Of a stretch of DNA of 61,866 nucleotides, positions 28,092-37,612 are shown one piece after another. The notes below the pieces were generated by a model that did no database searches, was not told where the DNA came from, and saw only the letters and a program-made list of their open reading frames with translations. The stretch covers positions 1 through 61,866 of the forward strand of contig CACJYF010000003.1 in the NCBI GenBank assembly GCA_902597575.1, given 5' to 3'. The stretch comes from an uncultured Pelagibacteraceae bacterium (lineage in GTDB: Bacteria > Pseudomonadota > Alphaproteobacteria > Pelagibacterales > Pelagibacteraceae). The first letter of the stretch is position 1; every line of letters starts with the position of its first letter. The position numbers were made by a program, and so were the translations under genes.

Positions 28092-29510
28092 ATGGAAAAA
28101 AGTTTAAGTATTATAAAAAACAATTTTAAAGAATTACCAAACAATATTGAGGCGGAGCAATCTGTAATTGGATCAATTCTAGTCTCTAATGAAATTTTCG
28201 ACGATATTAATACAATTTTATCTAGCACAAATTTTTATGATCCAATGCATCAAAAGATTTTCAGTGCAATAGAAAATTTGATTTATAAAGGAATGTTAGC
28301 AAATCCAATAACACTTAAAAATTTCTTTGAAACTGATAAAGATGATATTTATATACCAGAATATCTTGTAAAAATTACTAAATTTTCAACTTCCACAAGA
28401 CAAGCTACAGAATACTCAAAAATAATTTATGACATGTTTGTAAGAAGAGAATTAATTAAAATCTCAGAACAAACTATTGATACAGCAAAAATTAATGATC
28501 TAAACACAAGTGGTCAAAACATAATCGAAAATTCTGAAAGATTATTATTTGATTTAGCTGAGAAAGGATCTTTTAATTCATCATTAATAAAATTTGATGA
28601 GGCTATGAAAAAAACTATTGATATGGCATCTGCTGCATATAAAAATGAAGAAGGAATTGTTGGTGTCCCAACGGGACTCAGAGACCTGGATGATAGACTT
28701 GGAGGTCTACATCAATCTGATTTGATAATTATAGCGGGTAGACCATCAATGGGTAAGACCGCTTTGGCAACAAACATAGCATTTAATGCAGCACAGAAAC
28801 TACAAGAAAGTCAAATTAAGTCATCAGTTGCTTTTTTTTCTTTAGAAATGTCATCAGAACAATTATCTACAAGAATATTAGCTGAACAATCTAGAATAAA
28901 ATCAAATGATATAAGACGCGGGAGAATTTCTGATGAACAATTTGATAAATTTATTGAGACCTCAAAAAATATTACTGAAATTCCCTTATATATTGACGAA
29001 ACTCCTGCAATAAGTATTGCAGCAATGAGTAACAAAGCTAGAAGAATAAAAAGGTTGTTTGGTTTAGATTTGATTGTAGTTGATTACATTCAATTAATGA
29101 AAGGGTCAATTAATAATAAAGACGGCAGAGTTCAAGAAATTTCAGAGATAACGCAAGGTTTAAAAGCTATAGCTAAAGAGCTTTCAGTGCCAGTTGTTGC
29201 TTTATCACAACTTTCTAGAGCAGTAGAGCAAAGAGATTTAAAAAAACCTCAATTAGCTGATTTAAGAGAATCTGGCTCAATTGAGCAAGATGCAGATGTG
29301 GTTATGTTTGTTTATAGGGAAGCGTATTATTTAGAAAGACAAGAACCAAGGCCTGCAACTGTAGAACACGCTGAGTGGCAGGCGAAAATGAATGAGGTAT
29401 CAAATTTAGCAGAAATAATTATTGGCAAACAGAGACATGGTCCAACTGGAAATGTAATGCTTGAGTTTGAGGCCATGTTTACTAAATTTAAAGATACTCA
29501 AAATACTTAA
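28092..29510 (+). CDS. dnaB: Replicative DNA helicase DnaB
   Basis: Hexameric 5'-3' helicase at the replication fork. 472 residues: N-terminal primase-interaction domain (LPNNIEAEQSVIGSILVS), linker, then a RecA-type domain with Walker A GRPSMGKTALATN, SLEMSSEQLSTRILAEQ, Walker B LIVVDYIQLM and PVVALSQLSRAVEQR. No intein. The rpsF-rpsR-rplI-dnaB order is standard. Confidence 0.98.
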   Translation: MEKSLSIIKNNFKELPNNIEAEQSVIGSILVSNEIFDDINTILSSTNFYDPMHQKIFSAIENLIYKGMLANPITLKNFFETDKDDIYIPEYLVKITKFSTSTRQATEYSKIIYDMFVRRELIKISEQTIDTAKINDLNTSGQNIIENSERLLFDLAEKGSFNSSLIKFDEAMKKTIDMASAAYKNEEGIVGVPTGLRDLDDRLGGLHQSDLIIIAGRPSMGKTALATNIAFNAAQKLQESQIKSSVAFFSLEMSSEQLSTRILAEQSRIKSNDIRRGRISDEQFDKFIETSKNITEIPLYIDETPAISIAAMSNKARRIKRLFGLDLIVVDYIQLMKGSINNKDGRVQEISEITQGLKAIAKELSVPVVALSQLSRAVEQRDLKKPQLADLRESGSIEQDADVVMFVYREAYYLERQEPRPATVEHAEWQAKMNEVSNLAEIIIGKQRHGPTGNVMLEFEAMFTKFKDTQNT

Positions 29511-29531
29511 ATTAAAATATAAATAGGGTAA

Positions 29532-31916
29532 ATGTTCACCCATTTTTATCAAAATTTTGTACTTAAAAATCCTAAGCTTATAATTGCTCTTTTGTTTATA
29601 TTGTTAATAAGTTTTGGATATCACTCAAAAAACTTTAGGCTAGATGCCTCATCTGACACTCTATTAATAGATGGTGATCCCGACCTTAAATATCTTCAAG
29701 AAGTAAATGAACGTTACGGATCAAAAGAATTTTTAGTTTTAACTTATACACCAAACGAAGGTATGATTACTGATACCTCAATAAATAATCTCTTAAGTTT
29801 AAAGTATAAAATTCAAAGTTTAGAGTGGGTAGATAGTGTGGTTACTTTGCTAGATATTCCCTTATTAAATAATTCAGAGGCTCCATTACAGGAAAGATTG
29901 GAAAATTTTAAAACTCTTAAAGATGAAGATGTAAATAAAGATAGAGGTTTTAAAGAAATAATTAATAGTCCAATTTTTAGAAACTTCGTTATTAGTGAAG
30001 ATGGTAAAACTAGTGGAATAATTGTTTATTTAAAAAAAAATAGGCCTTTAGATAATATTAAGAATAAATCAAAAGAGGAAATTGAAATTTATAAAGACCA
30101 AATAAAAAAACAAAATCATAAAAATATTATTGAAATAAGAGATGTAATTAAAAGTTATGAAAATATAGGCAAGATTCACTTGGGCGGTATACCTATGATT
30201 GCAGATGATATGATGACATTTATTAAAAGTGATATAGTTGTTTTTGGATTAGGTGTTCTTTTATTTATAATTGCAACACTATGGTATATCTTTAGAAAAT
30301 TAATTTGGATATTGGTTCCAATAAGCAGCTGCTTTTTCTCAGTAATAATAATGACAGGTTTGCTCGGCTTGCTAGGATGGAAAGTAACAGTAATCTCCTC
30401 AAATTTTATTGCACTAATGTTAATTTTAACAATGGCAATGAATATTCATATGAGCACACGTTTTTTACAACTAAAAGAAAATTTTCCAGATAAAAATATT
30501 TTAGATCTTTTGATTTTAACTACTGAGAAAATGTTTTGGCCAATTTTATATACTGTAATGACCACAATTATCGCCTTCTTGTCTTTAATTTTTAGTGAAA
30601 TAAAACCCATAATAGATTTCGGTTGGATGATGACAATGGGTTTAGTGATCTCATTCATTATTACATTTACGTTACTACCGACCCTTATTAATTTTGTTCC
30701 AAAAAAAAACGTTTCACTAATTAAATACGAAAAATCTAAAATTACATCTTTCTTTTCAAAACTTTCGCAAGAATATCAAAAGTCAATTTTTATACTAACT
30801 GGAATTGTTATTTTATTCAGCATTATTGGCATCAGTCGTCTTGAAGTTGAAAATAGTTTTATAAACTATTTCAGTAAAAAGACTGAAATTTATAAAGGTA
30901 TGAAACTCATTGATGAAAAGTTAGGTGGTACCACACCGCTAGAAGTAATTCTGAAATTCCCAGAAAATAAAACTGAGACTGACGATGATGAATTCGAGGA
31001 TTGGGAAAATGAAAATAATGAGGAGGATGAAAAAAAATATTGGTTCACAAAAAACAAAATTGATAAAATTGCATCAGTTCATAATTATTTAGATAGCCTA
31101 CCAGAAATCGGTAAGGTTTTATCTTTTTCTTCAATTATTGATGTTGCAACTTTGCTTAATAATAATAAACCATTAGGAACTTTAGAAATGGGAGTTCTTT
31201 ATTCAAAAATTCCTGACAATATTAGGACTGAAATTGTTGATCCCTATATTTCTATAAAAGATAATGAGGCCAGGATAAATCTTAGAATTATAGATTCTAA
31301 AAAAGACTTAAGAAGAAATGATTTAATAAACAAAATAAATGATGACTTACAAAATAAATTAGGGCTTGAAAAAAAAGAGTTTAAACTTGCTGGAGTTTTA
31401 ATTTTATTTAATAATTTACTTCAAAGTCTATTCAAATCACAAATTTTGACCCTCGGATTTGTTATGATAGGCATTTTTATGATGTTTCTAATTCTTTTTA
31501 AAAACATAAAACTCTCACTGATTGGTGTGGTTCCAAATTTTATAGCAGCCTTTTTTATCTTGGGAATTATTGGCCTACTTGGTATTCCTTTAGATATGAT
31601 GACAATTACAATAGCAGCTATAACTATAGGAATAGCTGTTGATAATAGTATTCATTATATTTATCGTTTTAAAGAAGAATACAACAATCTGAATGACTAT
31701 AACGAAACAGTCAAAGTCTGTCATTCAACAGTTGGTAAGGCAATCTTAAATACATCTATCACCATTGTTTTTGGTTTTTCGATCTTAATTTTATCTAATT
31801 TTATTCCTACTATTTATTTTGGTATTTTTACAGGAATTGCGATGTTACTTGCGATGATATCTGTTTTGACTCTTTTACCATCCTTAATCTTATTGATTAA
31901 ACCTTTTGAAAAATAA
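29532..31916 (+). CDS. RND/MMPL-superfamily transporter
   Basis: Probable exporter of lipid or hydrophobic molecules, substrate unknown. 794 residues with the RND plan repeated twice: TM1 (~12-30), a large periplasmic loop, then a TM2-6 bundle (~235-385); TM7 (~420-440), a second loop containing an acidic stretch (TETDDDEFEDWENENNEED), then TM8-12 (~635-790). RLDASSDTLLIDGDPDLKYL is the typical MMPL entry, and AVDNSIHYIYRFKEEYN resembles the second repeat. It occupies the place where alr and radA usually lie between dnaB and cvpA in Alphaproteobacteria. Confidence 0.85.
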   Translation: MFTHFYQNFVLKNPKLIIALLFILLISFGYHSKNFRLDASSDTLLIDGDPDLKYLQEVNERYGSKEFLVLTYTPNEGMITDTSINNLLSLKYKIQSLEWVDSVVTLLDIPLLNNSEAPLQERLENFKTLKDEDVNKDRGFKEIINSPIFRNFVISEDGKTSGIIVYLKKNRPLDNIKNKSKEEIEIYKDQIKKQNHKNIIEIRDVIKSYENIGKIHLGGIPMIADDMMTFIKSDIVVFGLGVLLFIIATLWYIFRKLIWILVPISSCFFSVIIMTGLLGLLGWKVTVISSNFIALMLILTMAMNIHMSTRFLQLKENFPDKNILDLLILTTEKMFWPILYTVMTTIIAFLSLIFSEIKPIIDFGWMMTMGLVISFIITFTLLPTLINFVPKKNVSLIKYEKSKITSFFSKLSQEYQKSIFILTGIVILFSIIGISRLEVENSFINYFSKKTEIYKGMKLIDEKLGGTTPLEVILKFPENKTETDDDEFEDWENENNEEDEKKYWFTKNKIDKIASVHNYLDSLPEIGKVLSFSSIIDVATLLNNNKPLGTLEMGVLYSKIPDNIRTEIVDPYISIKDNEARINLRIIDSKKDLRRNDLINKINDDLQNKLGLEKKEFKLAGVLILFNNLLQSLFKSQILTLGFVMIGIFMMFLILFKNIKLSLIGVVPNFIAAFFILGIIGLLGIPLDMMTITIAAITIGIAVDNSIHYIYRFKEEYNNLNDYNETVKVCHSTVGKAILNTSITIVFGFSILILSNFIPTIYFGIFTGIAMLLAMISVLTLLPSLILLIKPFEK

Positions 31917-31924
31917 AATTTAAA

Positions 31925-32467
31925 ATGGAAATTTTAAAAGAGTTTTATAATTCAATGTCATTTTTAGATTTAGTTTACTTAATAATAACAATATTATCTC
32001 TAATCAAATGCTATATAAAAGGTTTCGTATTAAGTGTGCTGGCTATGGCAAAATGGTTATTAGCATACATCTTAACTTTAATTATTTTTCCAAGAATTAA
32101 ACCTTATGTTAAAGATATTATAGATAATGAATATATTTTAGATATTGCTCTAGGTATAAGTATTTTTATAATATTAATATTCTTCATCTTATTGATTAAT
32201 AAAGGGATTAGTAAAGCTGTTAAATATACGGGGCTTGGAAATTTAGACACAATATTTGGCTTTTTTTTTGGATTCGTAAGATCTTACATAATCGCTGTTT
32301 GTATATTTTCTGCAGTACATATTGTTTATAATCATGATAAATGGCCCATAAATCATAATAAATCATACATCTTTCCATATTTGAAAAAAGGTAGTAATTA
32401 TTTATTAAAAGAACTTCCGGATGAAAAAACTTATCAAGACTCTAAAGAAAAAATTAAAGAACTTTAA
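31925..32467 (+). CDS. cvpA: CvpA family membrane protein
   Basis: Small inner-membrane protein whose homologue in E. coli is needed for colicin V production; molecular role unclear. 180 residues with four predicted membrane helices in the first ~130 residues. NSMSFLDLVYLIITILSL and FGFFFGFVRSYIIAVCIFS are family-like. Sits directly before purF, the conserved neighbour, and overlaps it by 47 bases. Confidence 0.88.
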   Translation: MEILKEFYNSMSFLDLVYLIITILSLIKCYIKGFVLSVLAMAKWLLAYILTLIIFPRIKPYVKDIIDNEYILDIALGISIFIILIFFILLINKGISKAVKYTGLGNLDTIFGFFFGFVRSYIIAVCIFSAVHIVYNHDKWPINHNKSYIFPYLKKGSNYLLKELPDEKTYQDSKEKIKEL

Positions 32468-33902
32468 TCCAAAACTTAGAGAGGAATGTGGAGTTTTTGG
32501 TATAAGTGATAGCAAAGATGCTGCAGCTCTAACTGCTTTAGGTTTGCATGCACTACAACATAGAGGTCAAGAAGGTTGTGGAATAGTAACATTTGATGGA
32601 TCACATTATTTTTCAGAAAAAAGATTTGGTTTAGTGGGAGATAACTTTAATAAAGAAAAGGTATTAAATAGATTAAGAGGAAATTATGCAATCGGGCATA
32701 ATAGATATAGTACCACTGGTGAAAATACTTTAAGAAATATACAGCCTTTTTTTGCTGATACTAATGCAGGTGGTATTGGTGTTGCTCATAACGGTAATCT
32801 TACAAACTCAATTTCATTAAGAAAAAAATTAGTCGATGAGGGTGCTATTTTTTATACAACCTCAGACACCGAAACTATTGTTCAATTAATAGCTAGGTCA
32901 AAGAGAAAAAAAACTATCGATAAAATTGTAGATGCGATATTTCAAATCCAAGGAGGCTACGCTTTAGTCATGTTGACCCAAACCTCATTGATAGGTGTGA
33001 GGGATCCTTATGGAATAAGGCCACTAATAATTGGTAAACTGAATAATAGTTATGTACTTTCATCAGAGACTTGCGCTCTTGATATAATTGGTGCAAAATT
33101 TGTAAGAGAAGTTGACAATGGAGAAATCGTTTTTATAGAAGATAATAAGATTCAAAGTATTAAACCTTTTCCTCCTAGAAAAATAAGACCATGTGTTTTT
33201 GAATATATTTACTTTTCAAGACCTGATAGTATTTTAAATGGCAAGAGTGCTTACGAATATCGAAAAAATCTTGGTAAAGAGTTAGCCAAAGAAAGCAGTT
33301 TAAAAGCAGATATAGTTGTTCCAGTACCAGATTCTGGTAATGCCGCAGCTCTAGGTTTTGCCCAGTATCTTGATATTAACTTTGAGTTAGGACTCACAAG
33401 AAATCATTATGTTGGTAGAACTTTCATAGAACCAATTCAAAAGATAAGAAGTTTAGGGGTAAAATTAAAATTAAATGCGAACCAATCCACTATTAAAAAT
33501 AAAAAGATAATTCTCGTAGATGACTCTTTAGTCAGAGGAACCACTTCTCATAAGATAATAAAAATGCTCTATGACGCGGGTGCAAAAGAAGTTCATATGA
33601 AAATTGCTTGTCCTGAAATAAAGTTTCCAGATTTTTATGGAGTCGATACACCTACAAAGAAAGAATTACTCGCAGCAAACAAAACTAATGATGAAATTTG
33701 TAAATATATTGGTGCTAAAACCTTAACTTTTTTATCAATTGATGGACTATATAGAGCTATAGGTTTTGATAAGAGGAATGATAGTTATCCTCAATTGACA
33801 GACCATTATTTTACTGGTGATTATCCAGTTAAACCAGTTGATGAACTTGGCGATAATAAGATTACACAACTTTCATTGCTAAGTTCTGCATCGAATAATT
33901 AA
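32421..33902 (+). CDS. purF: Amidophosphoribosyltransferase
   Basis: First committed step of purine synthesis: PRPP plus glutamine gives phosphoribosylamine. 493 residues. The mature N-terminal nucleophile is Cys23 (EECGVFGI), so the first 22 residues would be a cleaved propeptide, as in the Bacillus-type enzyme. LHALQHRGQEGCGIVTFDG, GHNRYSTTG and the PRPP loop IILVDDSLVRGTTS are present. No later start codon lies before the cysteine, so the long overlap with cvpA appears genuine. Confidence 0.97.
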   Translation: MKKLIKTLKKKLKNFNPKLREECGVFGISDSKDAAALTALGLHALQHRGQEGCGIVTFDGSHYFSEKRFGLVGDNFNKEKVLNRLRGNYAIGHNRYSTTGENTLRNIQPFFADTNAGGIGVAHNGNLTNSISLRKKLVDEGAIFYTTSDTETIVQLIARSKRKKTIDKIVDAIFQIQGGYALVMLTQTSLIGVRDPYGIRPLIIGKLNNSYVLSSETCALDIIGAKFVREVDNGEIVFIEDNKIQSIKPFPPRKIRPCVFEYIYFSRPDSILNGKSAYEYRKNLGKELAKESSLKADIVVPVPDSGNAAALGFAQYLDINFELGLTRNHYVGRTFIEPIQKIRSLGVKLKLNANQSTIKNKKIILVDDSLVRGTTSHKIIKMLYDAGAKEVHMKIACPEIKFPDFYGVDTPTKKELLAANKTNDEICKYIGAKTLTFLSIDGLYRAIGFDKRNDSYPQLTDHYFTGDYPVKPVDELGDNKITQLSLLSSASNN

Positions 33903-33905
33903 TTT

Positions 33906-34463
33906 ATGAAAAAGGTTAGCTTTACAGAAATGAAAAATGGGACAAAAGATGATTATCTTTTTTTAGATAGACATGAAAAAAATTTTGCTAGTAAAACAGC
34001 GGATAGAATATTAAAGTTTATGTCTGGTTTAACCAAAACACTAGAAGGTTACCAAATTTCAAGGTTGGAACATTCTCTTCAAAGCGCAACTAGAGCACAT
34101 AAGAATGGGGAGAGTGAAGAAATGGTTGTAGCTGCTTTATTACATGACATAGGAGATGAACTTGCTCCAATGAATCACTCTGAATATGCTGCTGCAATAT
34201 TGAAACCATATGTATCAGAGAGAACACATTGGATAGTTGAAAAACATGGAGAATTCCAAATGTTTTATTATGCTCATCATTTAGGTGGAGATAAAAATAA
34301 AAGAGATAAATACAAGGGACATAAATACTACCAAGCAACTATAGACTTTTGTGAGAAATACGATCAAAATTCATTTGACCCCAATTATAAATCTCTTCCA
34401 CTTGATTTTTTTAAACCAATGGTTAAGAAAATTTTTTCGAGAAAACCATATTCATTAATTTAA
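33906..34463 (+). CDS. HD-domain protein, PhnZ-like family
   Basis: Unknown substrate. 185 residues with the HD metal ligands His56 (SRLEHSLQSA), His80-Asp81 (ALLHDIGD), His91 and His114 (VEKHGEFQ), and probable additional ligand Asp161. The overall pattern resembles HD-domain proteins related to PhnZ, a mixed-valent diiron oxygenase acting on an organophosphonate, rather than nucleotide phosphohydrolases. Four bases after purF and 24 before gshA. Oxygenase versus hydrolase cannot be settled by eye. Confidence 0.72.
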   Translation: MKKVSFTEMKNGTKDDYLFLDRHEKNFASKTADRILKFMSGLTKTLEGYQISRLEHSLQSATRAHKNGESEEMVVAALLHDIGDELAPMNHSEYAAAILKPYVSERTHWIVEKHGEFQMFYYAHHLGGDKNKRDKYKGHKYYQATIDFCEKYDQNSFDPNYKSLPLDFFKPMVKKIFSRKPYSLI

Positions 34464-34487
34464 AATAAAATATTAATTGAAACTTAC

Positions 34488-35783
34488 ATGATTAATACAA
34501 AAGATGAAATAATTAAGTATTTTAAATCAGGTTTTAAAGAATCCAAAAATTTTAAAATTGGAATTGAACATGAAAAATTTTTATTTGATGATAAAAGTAA
34601 TAAAAGATTAGATTATCTAAAAATAAAAAAAATGTTTTCAGCTCTTATTGAATTTGGCTGGAACCCAATTGTTGAACAAGATAACATTATAGGTCTTAAT
34701 AAAGGCGGAAAAAATATCACTTTAGAACCAGGCAATCAAATAGAGCTATCTGGTGATAAGCTTAATAACATTCATGAGGGTTGTGCGGAGTCACAGGATT
34801 ACTTGTTTGAACTAAGACAAGTTACAAAAAAACTTGGAATTAATATTGTCAGTGCTGGGTTCGATCCGATCTCGAAACTTAATGAAATACCAAATAATCC
34901 AAAGCAAAGGTATAAATTGATGACCAAGGATATGCCTTTGGGAGGTAGCTTAAGTTTGGATATGATGTATAGAACCTGTGGCACTCAGATAAATTTAGAC
35001 TACAGTTCAGAGGAAGATTTTATAAAAAAATTTAAAATTGTTAATTCAGTAGTCCCAATTTCAATAGCATTATTTGCTAATTCTTCTATAGTCGAAAAAA
35101 AACAAACAAGATACTTATCTTATCGCTCTAAGGTTTGGCAAAATACCTCAAGGGGAGGATTGCCGAAAATATTTTTTGATAATTTAGATTTTGAGAAATA
35201 TGCTGATTTCATAATCAACTTTCCAATTTTATTTATTCAGGATGGATTAAAATATATTTCTGGTAAAAATTATAAATTTAGTAATTTTATGAATGGAGAA
35301 ATAAAAGAAATTAATAACAGACTTCCCTCTCAAAAGGATTTGTCTACTCATTTAAGCACGATATTTACAGAAAATAGATTAAAAAAATATATAGAAGTAA
35401 GGTCTATGGATACTTGTGGATGGGATTGCTTATGTTCAGGTCCAGCCTTTTTTGTTGGCATACTTTACGGAAATCTGAATGAAGTTTATGAATTAGTCTC
35501 TAAATGGGATAAAGATAAAATTATTAATGCTTATCTAGAAGCGCCTCATAAAGGTTTTAATACTCAATTAATGGGTAAAGATCTTTTTTATTGGTCGTCA
35601 ACTTTATTAGATTTATCAAAAAAAGGACTAGAGAAAAGGGATATTCTTAATAAAGGTGGAAGAAATGAGCTTATATTTTTAGGCCACTTACAAAAAATCA
35701 TCAATAATAGAACAACAAATGCTGATCATATGATAAGTAAATTTTCTAAAAATGAAGATTTAAATGAATTATATGACAAATAA
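34488..35783 (+). CDS. gshA: Glutamate-cysteine ligase, plant/alphaproteobacterial type
   Basis: ATP-dependent first step of glutathione synthesis. 431 residues. FKIGIEHEKFLFD, NITLEPGNQIELSG, GGSLSLDMMYRTCGTQINLD and YIEVRSMDTC match the GCS2/plant-type family rather than E. coli GshA. Directly followed by a glutathione synthetase, which confirms the pathway. Confidence 0.94.
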   Translation: MINTKDEIIKYFKSGFKESKNFKIGIEHEKFLFDDKSNKRLDYLKIKKMFSALIEFGWNPIVEQDNIIGLNKGGKNITLEPGNQIELSGDKLNNIHEGCAESQDYLFELRQVTKKLGINIVSAGFDPISKLNEIPNNPKQRYKLMTKDMPLGGSLSLDMMYRTCGTQINLDYSSEEDFIKKFKIVNSVVPISIALFANSSIVEKKQTRYLSYRSKVWQNTSRGGLPKIFFDNLDFEKYADFIINFPILFIQDGLKYISGKNYKFSNFMNGEIKEINNRLPSQKDLSTHLSTIFTENRLKKYIEVRSMDTCGWDCLCSGPAFFVGILYGNLNEVYELVSKWDKDKIINAYLEAPHKGFNTQLMGKDLFYWSSTLLDLSKKGLEKRDILNKGGRNELIFLGHLQKIINNRTTNADHMISKFSKNEDLNELYDK

Positions 35784-36699
35784 GATAGTTGCTATTCAAG
35801 GAAATCATCCAACAAACCTCAATCCTTTAACAGACACAACTATATTTTTAGCAAATGAGATACAAAAAAAAAAATATCAAATTTTCTACTATGAGCCAAA
35901 AAATTTATCAATACTGAACTCAAAAGTTTTAGCTAATGGTTTTTTTATCAAATTTGAGTATAAAAAAAAAAGTTCATTTAAGATCCTAAAAAAGAAAAAA
36001 TTGGATTTATCCAGCTGTAAATTTGTATTAATTAGGCAAGATCCCCCTTTTAACCTGGAGTACATATCATCAACCTACATTTTAGACACAATTAAAGATA
36101 ATGTTAAAATTATTAATGATCCAACTTCAATTAGAAATATTTCTGAAAAACTTTATTCCGCCAATTATCAAAAATTTATGCCTAAAACAATATTTACTCA
36201 AGATATTCGTGAAGTTAGAAATTTTTTTAAGAAAAATAAGGAAATTGTAATAAAACCAATTCACGGCTACAGTGGCAACGATATTCATCTTATTAAGATT
36301 TTTAGATCTAAATTTATAAGTAAATTTATAAAAAAACATAGTTATGTAATGTGTCAAAAATTTTTACCTAAGATTAAGTATGGAGATAAAAGAGTATTCA
36401 TAATTAATGGCAAGGTATGCGGAGCTATATCAAGAATTCCCAAAAAAGGCTCATTTTTAAGCAATATGAGTAAAGGCGCTAAGCCAGTAAGTATTAATTT
36501 AACAAGAAATGAAAAAAAAATATCCAATATTATTGGAAAAGATTTAAAGAAGAAGAATATTTTTTTTGCTGGTATCGACTTTATTGATCAAAAACTTAAC
36601 GGAGATATTAATATTACCTCTCCTACTGGATTAAAAACCTTTTATGATCTCTCAAAAATTAATCTTGCTAAAACTTTTTGGAAAGAGCTTAAAGCGTGA
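35773..36699 (+). CDS. gshB: Glutathione synthetase (ATP-grasp)
   Basis: Adds glycine to gamma-glutamylcysteine. About 308 residues from ATG 35773 (MTNKIVAIQG); an ATG three codons earlier (35764) is possible. The N-terminal domain includes LIRQDPPFNLEYI, and the ATP-grasp part has EIVIKPIHGYSGNDI, YGDKRVFIINGKVCGAISRI, FAGIDFIDQKLNGDIN and ITSPTG. Overlaps gshA by 11-20 bases and the next gene by four. Shorter in places than E. coli GshB but with the key ATP-binding and metal residues visible. Confidence 0.93.
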   Translation: MTNKIVAIQGNHPTNLNPLTDTTIFLANEIQKKKYQIFYYEPKNLSILNSKVLANGFFIKFEYKKKSSFKILKKKKLDLSSCKFVLIRQDPPFNLEYISSTYILDTIKDNVKIINDPTSIRNISEKLYSANYQKFMPKTIFTQDIREVRNFFKKNKEIVIKPIHGYSGNDIHLIKIFRSKFISKFIKKHSYVMCQKFLPKIKYGDKRVFIINGKVCGAISRIPKKGSFLSNMSKGAKPVSINLTRNEKKISNIIGKDLKKKNIFFAGIDFIDQKLNGDINITSPTGLKTFYDLSKINLAKTFWKELKA

Positions 36700-37556
36700 A
36701 AAATTTAACTGATCAGCAAAAAGGCTCTTTACTTGCTTTTGTTGCTGTAATGTTTATTACACCAGACTCATTATTTATAAGACTTTCAAATCTTGATACT
36801 TGGGGTCTGGTTTTTTATCGAGGTATCATACCTTTTTTTACTGTTTTTTTTGGAATGTTATTAATTTATAAACTAAATTTTTTTAAGATCCTTTTTAATT
36901 CCGGTGTTCATGGAATAATATATATCGCAACATTTAGCATAACAAATATTACGTTTGTCGTCTCAATTCAAAATACGAATGTTGCAAATACTCTTGTTAT
37001 GATTGCAACAGCACCAATGTTATCTGCAATTCTTGGCGCTATTGTTTTAAAAGAGCCCCCTGATCGCAAAACATTTATTTCTATAATAATAACTTTTATT
37101 GCAATAGTTTACATTTTTTTCGACTCTTTAAAGGTTGGAAGTTTTTATGGAGATATTTTAGGTTTTGTAACTGCTCTTGGTTTAGCTGTAGGTGCAATAA
37201 CTATCAGATTAGCTAAAACCAAGAACTTAGTACCTGCAGCTGTAATAGGTAAATTATTTGTTGCTTCTTTTGCCTTGTTTTTTATTGAGAGTTTTACGCT
37301 TATAGATAAAGATTTATTTATTGTTCCCCTGATGTGTATTTTGTGTGTTGCAATACCATTTGTACTAGTGACTATAGCCCCAAGATTTATACCTGCAGCT
37401 GAAGTTAATCTTTTTTTTCTACTGGAGACTATTATTGGCCCGGTTTGGGTCTGGGTTATTATTAATGAGCAACCCAGCGTAGAAACACTCCAGGGTGGAG
37501 CAATTATAATTACTACCATTGCAATACATTCATTTTTAAAATTAAGAAAAGATTAA
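36696..37556 (+). CDS. EamA/DMT-family transporter
   Basis: Drug/metabolite transporter-type permease, substrate unknown. 286 residues, ten hydrophobic helices in two EamA repeats (~10-135 and ~150-280). Starts at GTG 36696 overlapping the gshB stop, so it is translationally coupled to glutathione synthesis; a role in moving a thiol, amino acid or peptide is possible but inferred from position only. SITNITFVVSIQNTNVANTL and FIPAAEVNLFFLLETIIGPV are typical EamA segments. Confidence 0.85.
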   Translation: MKNLTDQQKGSLLAFVAVMFITPDSLFIRLSNLDTWGLVFYRGIIPFFTVFFGMLLIYKLNFFKILFNSGVHGIIYIATFSITNITFVVSIQNTNVANTLVMIATAPMLSAILGAIVLKEPPDRKTFISIIITFIAIVYIFFDSLKVGSFYGDILGFVTALGLAVGAITIRLAKTKNLVPAAVIGKLFVASFALFFIESFTLIDKDLFIVPLMCILCVAIPFVLVTIAPRFIPAAEVNLFFLLETIIGPVWVWVIINEQPSVETLQGGAIIITTIAIHSFLKLRKD

Positions 37557-37612
37557 ACTTGTCACAATTAAGACTTGATTTAATAATACATCGCGAATAA
37601 TTACAGCATTTC

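Noticed and set aside
34090..34338. Minus-strand open frame opposite the HD-domain gene
   Set aside because: Antisense shadow of a protein with clear His/Asp metal ligands; no independent support.
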